A stretch of DNA of 57,753 bases from a virus, in the IMG/VR virus record IMGVR_UViG_3300031521_000076, positions 1 to 57,753 of that record, one strand, 5' to 3'. This document shows positions 18,201 to 26,200 of the stretch, piece by piece; within the stretch, counting starts at the first letter, position 1, and every line of letters starts with the position of its first letter. The position numbers and the translations under genes are program-made. The notes under the pieces were generated by a model that worked only from the letters and a program-made list of their open reading frames with translations, was not told where the DNA came from and did no database searches.

Positions 18201-20614
18201 ACTAATGTATTTCCTACAACTGCGGCGTTTTTATTTTCAAGAGAAAGTTTCCAAGCGATATCTGAAATATTTACAAATGGATATTGGAATGTCGCGCCAA
18301 CTAATAAAAAACTACTTGGGTCTGCTAAATAAGAAGATGAATCTAATTCATAATATTTGTTAACACAAGGATCTTTAGGATTCCATGCAAACTCGGCCAT
18401 ATCTTTAAACCTATATGGCAAATCCATTACTCGAGTTCTTGATAATTCTAAAAATGTTAGTCTTATGCTAGCATCTCCCGTAATTAATTCTGATGTTTCA
18501 TCAGGACTATAAGGTGTCAAAGTTTGTTCTACACTATAATTGTACCCAATATTATCAGTTTCATAAATAAGATTTTGAACTCTTTCAAAATAAACTCCTT
18601 CTCCAGTTAAATCAGTTATGCGACAATTGATTCCAATGATATTTAGTTCAAGCCATTTTTTAAGCCCTAAGAGTTTAACAAACACTTCCTTTAAATTATA
18701 TGTATAACAATTTTCTGTTTCTGGAGTTCCCCATTCATCGATGGTTCCGGTTTCTCTTGTAATACAATAATGAAGAGATAACTGATTTAGTTTTTTAAGA
18801 GTTTTTCTTTGTTCTGCATTAAATTGAAGCATTGTTTGCGTTCTATCTTTTGCATCATAAGAAACTAAAATTGCTAATTTTGTATGATCTTTTACATTCA
18901 AAAACCATTCCTTTATAAAAATATCATCATATCCTAACCATTTAATAGCATTTATTAATCCTTTGTATGTGCCCACAAATGGCATGATTTTATCATGTTC
19001 AAGAATCATTTGTTTTGACTTGTAATTCAAGATTTCCCAATCTGGCAAATCTTCATTGATGTCAGTTTCTTTAAACACATCTTTCATGTCTTTTGGGTCA
19101 GGTAATCCAAAATTAGTTAAAAGAGTTCTGAATCGTTCATCTTCACCAATTGCTTCAGCATTAACAACGATTTCTCCAAGTATATAAAGTACACCGTCTA
19201 TTAAGTGATAAACTCTAATGGTGCGCTCAAATACTCCTTCATAATCAGATTTAAATCCAATGTTAAGCTGAATAGGAGTATCTAATACTATAGTTGATAG
19301 ATCAAATCCTACAACACTTGACCATGTGATTTCTACTTTATCTTCATCTACATCAAAGAATTGAATTTCATTATCATCCCCAATAAATTCAAAATAAATT
19401 AAATTGTTATCTACATCATAAGGTCTTATATATTGTTCAAGATCTTGTTCAAAAATATATATTTGCTCAGTTTCAACAAGCCCCTGTGAAACTGGTTTAA
19501 GAAAAACAGCTGCAGCAAAAGTAACTGAAGGATAAACAAAGCTTTTTGAAAAATCATTATATATTGAAACATCTACAAATGCATTGTTAATATCATTGTC
19601 ATAAAAGCAATATGCATGATTTCCCATGTGAGTCCACTCGGAAGCATCAGTGACTATTTTAATTTGTGAGCCATCTCTAAACAAGGTTTCGTTTAGCATA
19701 TCAGCTAGCCATACTTGTGTTCCTATTTTTACAGTCCTGTATGTCTTGCCATTATTACCAATATATGGGTCACATTCTTCTCCATCAGCTTTTAATAAAT
19801 CTGCAGCACTTGGAGTAGTTTTTCGTAATTTTATAGAGTATGCTCTAGTTTTTAATTCATTATCTTTATAAAGTGTAGTTCCTGAATTACTACAGTGTGC
19901 TGCTAATGCATTTGTGCTTGATGATATTGTAGTTGTCCAGAAATAACCATTGATATTTTTTTCGGAAAATGAACCATCAAGAGGACTTCTTGTTCCGCCT
20001 CCACGCATTGAAAAATTAGTGTCATTTATTGCTCCTATGTTAGCATTCCAGTAAGTATTTCCTGTTTCTTTTAATCTACCACCAACTGCTCCGTAATTTG
20101 TTGAAGTGGACACTCCTCCTAAATATAGACTCAACGTTTGAACATCTGTTTCTAAAGGAACTTGCCATCCAGTATTTGCTATTAAACTAGGGTCTGTTGC
20201 TGCAAAGAAATTATATAAAGTTCCGTATTTATTAGTTTCTACATAAGAAGAAATATCTAAAACTATTTCGCTTATACTGTTTGTGTAAACCATGTTAGTA
20301 GAAATATCGACGTAATTCACTAAAGGATATGCCGAGCCAAAAATAGGAATAGCTTTATAGATAATTGAAGCATCAAAAGGCGTAACAACTCCCTCATATG
20401 CATAATCATATGCAAGAGTTACATCGTCATTATCATATAAGACTCCACCATTAGTTATGCAAACACCTTCTACTAAAGTGCTTGAATTTGTTATTAAATA
20501 ACCTGCGGCATCTTTTCCAGTAGGAGAAGTAATAACGAGAGGTAATATAGGGCTTGGAGTCCAATTTATATTTGAGCCTTTTGCGTCAAATAATTTCCAA
20601 TTCTGAATATTCAT
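15266..20614 (-). CDS. Giant baseplate wedge-like protein with two FISUMP modules
   Basis: This 1782-aa virion protein sits where T4-like phages carry a large wedge protein (gp7-like), after gp25 and gp6. Residues 130-265 and 288-343 form a FISUMP module; a second is at 1571-1709 and 1725-1780, the very C-terminus. In both, the canonical second half (YGxLYN...GWxVP...LKETG...W) precedes the first half (DGKxxRTxxIGTQ...DGxxxKxVTD...AYCFY.ND), so the domain is circularly permuted. Residues about 490-730 hold a segment with GTYKGLINAIKWLGYDD and IKEWF, resembling the P2 gpI/T4 wedge 'GT..AI...LG' region. The rest is beta-rich with Ig-like stretches. The FISUMP parts probably bind host glycans; the gp7 equivalence is inferred from gene order. 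Confidence 0.6.
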   Translation of the reverse strand: MNIQNWKLFDAKGSNINWTPSPILPLVITSPTGKDAAGYLITNSSTLVEGVCITNGGVLYDNDDVTLAYDYAYEGVVTPFDASIIYKAIPIFGSAYPLVNYVDISTNMVYTNSISEIVLDISSYVETNKYGTLYNFFAATDPSLIANTGWQVPLETDVQTLSLYLGGVSTSTNYGAVGGRLKETGNTYWNANIGAINDTNFSMRGGGTRSPLDGSFSEKNINGYFWTTTISSSTNALAAHCSNSGTTLYKDNELKTRAYSIKLRKTTPSAADLLKADGEECDPYIGNNGKTYRTVKIGTQVWLADMLNETLFRDGSQIKIVTDASEWTHMGNHAYCFYDNDINNAFVDVSIYNDFSKSFVYPSVTFAAAVFLKPVSQGLVETEQIYIFEQDLEQYIRPYDVDNNLIYFEFIGDDNEIQFFDVDEDKVEITWSSVVGFDLSTIVLDTPIQLNIGFKSDYEGVFERTIRVYHLIDGVLYILGEIVVNAEAIGEDERFRTLLTNFGLPDPKDMKDVFKETDINEDLPDWEILNYKSKQMILEHDKIMPFVGTYKGLINAIKWLGYDDIFIKEWFLNVKDHTKLAILVSYDAKDRTQTMLQFNAEQRKTLKKLNQLSLHYCITRETGTIDEWGTPETENCYTYNLKEVFVKLLGLKKWLELNIIGINCRITDLTGEGVYFERVQNLIYETDNIGYNYSVEQTLTPYSPDETSELITGDASIRLTFLELSRTRVMDLPYRFKDMAEFAWNPKDPCVNKYYELDSSSYLADPSSFLLVGATFQYPFVNISDIAWKLSLENKNAAVVGNTLVTNPLFILDNDIRFYDIFDSSSVFHNSSTNLTVMLEKAYLRDPSIDEWTNSIAYSIYPMTDTSSGNYALESSTGVINYFDDYVTFTPDASGRLQYAIDLNYRVPLLSMKYFSSTTVDGSTYNFSDKEYYLDILDGKIAMNAKNVLGSQDNTVSYINWNYDTSLIEQKITSNIIVTSPRMELWRVDPSIYYWADPSGLTGGNVNSLAVDNSIYIMHVNHIGDYNVELYAWDGYNTLFHNIAKETYPVFIKAPTIYTLIDQSCNTTCASTFMTGGRDSFPSKIVNLVDYSLYLSDKLFAIDTPIGRIEVGFLLDSFSTNLSIFNSINPLDINLNYFDIKYLNGLIYIVIIGNEVTVSTAGFDSTSIDMIDGTYYATGLYEVNTLVSQHPYPIYDRPIPLEGLTLNIDSDGNPFIKVPSITYFQDVPRPNSINKFYNLTERIKTIGASQVIVDCDYQSFNSGDTIALVSFDKGKYSLTSENIYEVSTATGSPNDRTLTLSTPVSEVIDISTDVYAINQTLRGVFNYGNVSDNFVADISGYIFSVGQNVAIIVTHTNGYDWGSTYTVIDISGNTHTFDKSLPDFFLNPTYYTLEAKHAFTTYSEMQMTTISATEVVNEFNIYMGDSACQEYYLDNTFTMVNILFDQDIPNQQWYSASDNLIHSNFYYYTEPIVVDISTLVILRAIYDPSTYLLNQKNIWEVINHDSSTILFKVFNESVPYIFDTPGIYDIECMAYDSFGNAITKKYEGLLQVNDVETIIIPPVPVPTPIKYGALYNWYTGTDIKNIAPSGWKVPSKSDLEILVAYLGGDTVAGGKIKETGTTWWDAPNTGATNEALLNVKGSGGRAGLTGGFGDGDREMGISSGFWSSDLYPGYGELNAWCVVCDAYSSALTLIVNSKRDGMPIRLIKESTSLINGQSGTMVSNDGKVIRTICIGTQEYTADNIIDITFKTGDPVKLVTDNTEWSNMGDHAYCFYGNDPTNG

Positions 20615-20617
20615 AGT

Positions 20618-20890
20618 TTAATTTATATTAAGGCTATCCTTTGAGTGCGCAATTGAAAACCATTTTTTAACGGTTTTAGTGTGCTCAATTAAAAAATAAA
20701 GCATTGAATCGAGAGTGCTAAATAAAGATTCATTTAATGGATTTGCATGAAGTTCTGGTGAACTTCCCTTTTTAATAAGTTGACCCTTGTAATCAAATCC
20801 CATATTGAGAAATACATCATTAAAATGCTTTGCAGCATAATAATATGAGGGCCTTATCGTATATCGTTTTCTTCTTGTGCTAGTGTCCAT
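20618..20890 (-). CDS. Small baseplate-operon protein, 90 aa
   Basis: A basic 90-aa protein (MDTSTRRKRYTIRPSYYY...) packed between the gp6-like gene (1-bp gap) and the giant wedge gene (3-bp gap). It has a basic N-terminus, helical middle and no membrane segment. Such tight spacing argues for coupled expression and a baseplate assembly role, perhaps a small wedge subunit or chaperone. Family not recognised. Confidence 0.5.
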   Translation of the reverse strand: MDTSTRRKRYTIRPSYYYAAKHFNDVFLNMGFDYKGQLIKKGSSPELHANPLNESLFSTLDSMLYFLIEHTKTVKKWFSIAHSKDSLNIN

Positions 20891-20891
20891 T

Positions 20892-22787
20892 TTATAAATT
20901 ATTTAAAATAGCTGCGTTGTGTTCTGAGTTAAGATTTTTTCTTGTATACCCTCTAACTTGTATATTTAAATTTGATAATTTATTTTTTACTAAGCTATCT
21001 TCATAAAAAGTTCCTTGGGCATTTTCAAAATTTCCTCTTATTAATGGGTATAAATCTTTTACAGCTACATCATTACCAAATGCATCTTTTACATATCTTT
21101 CTAGAATGATATCACCATAATCGTCTATCCCATAAAATGTTTTATAAATGTTTAAATTATTTTTGTCAGCATCAAACCAAACATTAACAGAATCTACCCC
21201 ATCTACACCTTCGATAATTTTAATCAAATCTGAAACTGGAATTCTGTCTCTTCTTGTATTTTTTAAGAAATAATCCGATGTAATTGAAATTATTGATTGT
21301 CTAACTGTATCATATGATGTGCCCTCCCACAATATAAGTGACATATTTAATGTAAATTTAGGAAACATTAAATCTAAAATTACATTATCCACGGTTAAAA
21401 TTCGTTGGCCACTTTGCTCGATTAAATCCAATATTGCAAGTTTTTCTGTATTCGTTAAGATAAATGAAGATAGCGGGCAAGTGAAATAATTATCATTTGC
21501 AGATATTCTTTTTGTTACATCCGGTACTAAAAATAAATAAACTGTGTTATCATCTTTTTTCTGATCTTCTACTCGAGTTTGATAATAATTAACTTGAGAA
21601 GTTACATTATCTAGTTGAACTTTTTTCGCAGCAGCTTGAGTTGAATCAACTCCAAAAGTAGCTGATAGTGTACGATACTCGGATGTTAGTTGTTCTTGTT
21701 GATTTTTGAATTGAGTGTATTTATCAAGAACAAATTTATCCTCAAATGTAGCAAACCCTGGAATAGCATCTATAATTGTAAAAATATTTAATTTTCGTAA
21801 AAAATAAATGTAATTATTTTCATTAGCAAGAACGAAACTTCTTGAAACTTTAGGTCCTAATAAACGTGACAAATAAAGAGGTTCTTCAGGAGCTCCAAAC
21901 ATGATTTCGTGTTTAATAGAGGCTGATAAATATTTGTTTAAATCAATTTGTTCATTATTGGGAAGATAACCAGTAGAAGCAAAACTCCAACTATTGTTTA
22001 AGTTATTTGCCATTGCGCTTAAATTTCCTGACTCACCATCCGTTATAAGATATTCAACCAAAATCGTTGAGCCCATGGGCGCAACTGCTCCATTGTAACC
22101 ATTTCCAAAAAATAAATCTATTCCGCCAGTTTGCCCAGTTTTTACCATGACAGCCTTTTGGTCAAATGTCATATCTATAATAGAATCTACAGTGCTCCAT
22201 TTCTCTCCATTAACAAATACATTAACATAATAATTATCAATGAATGCGCCCTTTTTATTTTGAAAATTAAATGATTGAAGAGGGTCTCCTGTTCCAGTTG
22301 CCTGTTGATATTCTAATTTTCCTTGAAGTATGTTTGCTTCAACTTGATTAACTATATTCGTTAAGTTGAAAAGCAATTCTTCGCCTGGTAAAACTATAGT
22401 GTATGTTAAGCCATTTTGATTATTTGTTATCTGAGTATAATTTGGAATTGCAATTGTTTGCATTCCTTGTGGCAATTTAGTTCCATTATAGTTAAAAATT
22501 AAAGTGCCCCGGGCTGATATTGCTCTTGATGGATTATGTCCTGTAAGAGTTATAAGTCCTTTTATATTTGCAGGACGAGTAGCTGTTCCAATGTTTAATT
22601 CAGTAATTGAATCTTCATTGTAAAACAATATCATACGTCCATATCCAAGAATAATCTGTAAGAGTTGTCCCATTGGTGAGGCCAATGAAAAATATTGTCC
22701 GAGATCTCCATAACTTTCTTTAATAAACGTTAACGCATCTTGATAAAGTTCTGAGAATCTAACACGCGTGGTATCAAAAATTTCCAT
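20892..22787 (-). CDS. Baseplate wedge protein, gp6/J-like
   Basis: A 631-aa structural protein of the T4 gp6 / P2 gpJ superfamily. The N-terminus has the family pattern of a helical start, an SPMGQLLQIILGYGRMIL helix and a TRPANIKGLITLTGHNP segment. A beta-rich middle (residues about 100-260) follows, and a C-terminal half (about 430-620) contains FLKNTRRDRIPVSDLIKIIE and GVDGVDSVNVWFD, the usual J-like end. gp6 dimers form the ring that links wedges around the hub. It starts 11 bp after gp25, the conserved gp25-gp6 order. Length is close to T4 gp6 (660 aa). Confidence 0.8.
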   Translation of the reverse strand: MEIFDTTRVRFSELYQDALTFIKESYGDLGQYFSLASPMGQLLQIILGYGRMILFYNEDSITELNIGTATRPANIKGLITLTGHNPSRAISARGTLIFNYNGTKLPQGMQTIAIPNYTQITNNQNGLTYTIVLPGEELLFNLTNIVNQVEANILQGKLEYQQATGTGDPLQSFNFQNKKGAFIDNYYVNVFVNGEKWSTVDSIIDMTFDQKAVMVKTGQTGGIDLFFGNGYNGAVAPMGSTILVEYLITDGESGNLSAMANNLNNSWSFASTGYLPNNEQIDLNKYLSASIKHEIMFGAPEEPLYLSRLLGPKVSRSFVLANENNYIYFLRKLNIFTIIDAIPGFATFEDKFVLDKYTQFKNQQEQLTSEYRTLSATFGVDSTQAAAKKVQLDNVTSQVNYYQTRVEDQKKDDNTVYLFLVPDVTKRISANDNYFTCPLSSFILTNTEKLAILDLIEQSGQRILTVDNVILDLMFPKFTLNMSLILWEGTSYDTVRQSIISITSDYFLKNTRRDRIPVSDLIKIIEGVDGVDSVNVWFDADKNNLNIYKTFYGIDDYGDIILERYVKDAFGNDVAVKDLYPLIRGNFENAQGTFYEDSLVKNKLSNLNIQVRGYTRKNLNSEHNAAILNNL

Positions 22788-22798
22788 TTTTTATTATA

Positions 22799-23161
22799 TT
22801 ATTTTATAAGCATTCCTATAATTTTTTCGCCTGAAATATAAATATCTATTACAGCATAATCGTATCCATCAGCTTTTCCAAATGAGACTGAAGCAGTTAT
22901 TTTGTAATCAGATGTTTCTGAAATATAACGGTCAAATTGTATTTGTATCTTTTCTTCTAAATCTTTTTTATTGATTTTTGTTTCAAATATCAAATCTTCT
23001 ATGCCAATTCCGAATCCTAAATCACCAAATACTTGACCGGCACTGGTGCCTAATATCATTTTTATTTTCGTTATAATTGATTCAACGACGTCTGAATGCT
23101 CTAAAACACCATAAACATAATTAGGGTCTTCGGGATTTCGTGTATAAATGTCGCGTATCAT
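22799..23161 (-). CDS. Baseplate wedge protein, gp25-like
   Basis: A 120-aa member of the GPW/gp25 family, a small wedge component that attaches to gp6 and nucleates sheath assembly. Visible features are the N-terminal MIRDIYTRNPEDPNYVYG, the central GTSAGQVFGDLGFGIGIEDL with the typical family run leading to the conserved Asp/Glu, and a beta-strand C-terminus (SFGKADGYDYAVIDIYI). Length matches T4 gp25 (132 aa). It has a perfect late-type box 12 nt upstream of its ATG, and the terminator of the preceding polyprotein gene lies just before that, so it starts a new transcript with gp6. Confidence 0.85.
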   Translation of the reverse strand: MIRDIYTRNPEDPNYVYGVLEHSDVVESIITKIKMILGTSAGQVFGDLGFGIGIEDLIFETKINKKDLEEKIQIQFDRYISETSDYKITASVSFGKADGYDYAVIDIYISGEKIIGMLIK

Positions 23162-23173
23162 ATAAAGTGATTT

Positions 23174-23181
23174 TATTTATA
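23174..23181 (-). promoter_or_regulatory. T4-late-like promoter box (TATAAATA) for gp25-gp6
   Basis: Minus-strand TATAAATA within GATATATAAATAAAATC lies 12 nt upstream of the gp25-like ATG. It is identical to the T4 late consensus. The preceding terminator hairpin abuts it, so this box should drive the gp25, gp6, 90-aa and 1782-aa genes. Confidence 0.65.
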
Positions 23182-23197
23182 TATCTTCCAAAAACAA

Positions 23198-23219
23198 AAG
23201 GAGGCAAATTTGCCTCCTT
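23198..23219 (-). terminator. Intrinsic terminator of the polyprotein gene
   Basis: A perfect 22-bp palindrome (AAGGAGGCAAA paired with TTTGCCTCCTT) is followed on the minus strand by TTGTTTTTGG. It lies 24 bp after the stop of the 1582-aa gene and isolates it from gp25. Confidence 0.8.
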
Positions 23220-23242
23220 GTATTGTATATTAAAAATTAATT

Positions 23243-26200
23243 TTACCACATGTCTATTCCACAGACTTTCGGAATATGCATTCTTACAGAACGTTTTATA
23301 ACTGGCGGCAAAGTATACTTATCATATCTGCCACCTATATGCTGAAAGTGTGCAGGTAAAATAAAGATATCACTTGAAATAAAGCCATTTTGATTATCAT
23401 ATTTTCCTGCTTTTGCTTCGTCTGTCACGAATTTTTCCATGAATTTAAGTTTCCATATTTTATCTACTCCATTAACATTATACCCATCATAATACATGTT
23501 ATTATAAGTAATATATGTGTGCGGGTTCTCTTGATAATAATTATGCGGTTTAGTAAAGTAAATATGCTCATAACTAAAGCCATCTTCTTTTGCTGCAGGA
23601 TATTTTAAGAAAATATATCCAACAATTAATTCACAATATCCGTCAATTAATTCTTCTTTTGATGGCGTATAATTCGGATCATTCATCGTAATAACTCCTG
23701 CCCACTGAAGAAATTCTTTATTGTTAAGAAGATTTTGAAGCTCTTGTGTCAAAATATCAGGTGTTAAGTGTTGTTCACTTTTCTGAATATCATAATTTTT
23801 CTTTAAGCGAGCTTCGAATAAACGAGGATATTCATCTTCTTCTGAACTTTCAAATGGAGCCCCCATTTTTTTCTTAAATTGATGTTCAGCTTCTGGATGT
23901 TTAGAACCAAAACCAGCCGGAACTTCTTTTGATTTTTTAAGCAAAGGAGATAATTCATGCTGAACCCGTTCTGAATGATCTTTGCTTCCAATATAATCTT
24001 TCGGATGGATAAATTCGACAGTGTAATATTCTAACTCCGTTACGCCAAAACCGTCGTCATCGATTGTATTCCAAATATCATTTCCAGTCTTATCATATGT
24101 ATCTGTACATATTTCGCCATTCTGTTTTACAACTTCAACAAGCCATTTTGGATCAGCAAATATTTTTATACTTAATCGATCTTCTAAACTTTTAATAATA
24201 ATCTTAAAAATTTCAATAGGAGGATATGTCCAGAATGATATAACTTTATGTTTAGTCCATATTCTACCTTCATAATATTCATTATCGTGTATGCCATGCC
24301 CATCATCGGAAGGTTGATTCCAACGAAGGTCGCTATGGGTGCCCCTCGCCTTTCCTATGAAGAATTCACCATAAGAATATTTAAAAGCATATGCATCTGA
24401 ATTATTGTATGATAAATTATCACCTGCAAGTTTAGCTGCTGGTGTCCATACTTCATCAGGAGACTCATTTAATCGAGGATAAAATGTTAAACTTTCATCA
24501 ATTTCATCATAATCTTCTTCAAATTCTGGAAGCTTATATTTGAATTGAGGATTTTTAGTCTTAAGTTTTTTAATCATACGTTCAGTTTCTCCTCCAACCC
24601 ATTCAAATACATCACTTCCTATAAAAGTATTACTACTTCCCATTCGTTCTAATAACAAGAAATGCTTTTGATCGTCATATACACCGCTTGCAGATGACGA
24701 CGTTCTTGCAAGTTCATTATATTTCTTTGTTTTAATTTCTTCAGCATCCATTAATGCATTGCCCATTGCGCCATGGTTAAATAATCTATTTTGAAATGCA
24801 ACATATAAGTTTCCATTTTCATCTGCTATAGCACGGACATCCTTGTCATAGTCATTTAGATTTTTTGGATTTTTGAAGATAGGAATTTCTTTTAGCATAT
24901 CATCTTTAACTATAGCGACTATGTCTTTTTTGAAGACAGGAATTTCATGTTCTTCTCTTTTAATTCCGAATTTTCTTTCAAGGTAAGCATCTTTTAAATC
25001 ACTTTCATGTAAAGTAGGATAAAAATCTTCTTCTTTATTTTCAAAGGGGTTGTCTCTTTTTTGTTTGGCACGTTCTTCTGCTTTAGGATGTTTAGAACCA
25101 AAACCAGCCGGAACTTCTTTTTGATTTTTTAATAAAGGTGAAATGACATGTTCTTTATTCTGAGCTTCTTCAGATTGATCTTCGCTTCCAGTGTAATTCT
25201 TCACATTCACAATAGATGACTTTGCTTTCCAAGACTCAGCCCAGGCACCATAAGTTAAGCCTTCTTCAAAATTTTCTAATCCGTCAATTTCTTTTCCAGT
25301 TTTTTTATTTTTAATTATTTCAACTTTCCAAGCAGGATCATTCCATATATTGATATTAGTAGCCTCAATTAAATCATCTATAACTTTTTTAAATTCCTTT
25401 TTGTTTGGCGGGTATGTCCAAAATGAAATAATTTTTAGTTCTGGCCAAATTCTTCCTGGATATCCAATTGAACGTCTAGAACCCGGTTCCATATCGAGGT
25501 GTTTTCCTTCATTTGGAGTAATTACAAATTTCCCTTTTACATAGCCAAATGCGTTATTGGCTGACATATACCAATCCATTCCTTTATATTTACCAGCCGA
25601 TATCTCATCTGGGGATTCGTTTAAATGTGGGTAATATGACTCAAAAGGAGCATTCATTTTTTCCTTAAATTTCTGTTCAGCTTCGGGATGTTTAGAGCCA
25701 AAACCAATTGGCACGGTTTTTTGTTTTTTTAATAAAGGTGATTTTAAGTGTTCCTGATATTCTTTATCTGAAACATCTTCAGATTTCATATCATTTTTAA
25801 GATATTCATCAATAGAAACAAATGTGCTATTATTTTCATTTTCGATATCAAAATTATAAAATTCTAAACGCCAGTTATTTCCAAATATTTTCTTCTTTAT
25901 TTTATTTTCAATCATGCGTATAATTATAACCATATCTGATTTTTCCGGATATTTCCAAAAAGTAATTACTTTAGGTGTAGTATAAAGCCTACCATGATAT
26001 TGTTGATAAAAATTAATTCTGGAATTATATTGTATTTTTGCGTCTCCGTGTGATTTTGCACATGCACCTACCTTCACATCAACAATTTTATTATCGTTTA
26101 CTGTAACAGAAAAGGGTATCGTAATTTTTTCGTTGTATTGATAAAATTTGCCATCTACATTTATAATATCCGGTGATTCATTTAATCTTGGATAGTACGA

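Noticed and set aside
15571-20225. Diversity-generating retroelement target in the FISUMP ends
   Set aside because: The C-type-lectin-like ends invite this idea, but no reverse transcriptase, template repeat or adenine-biased variable repeat was seen in the window.
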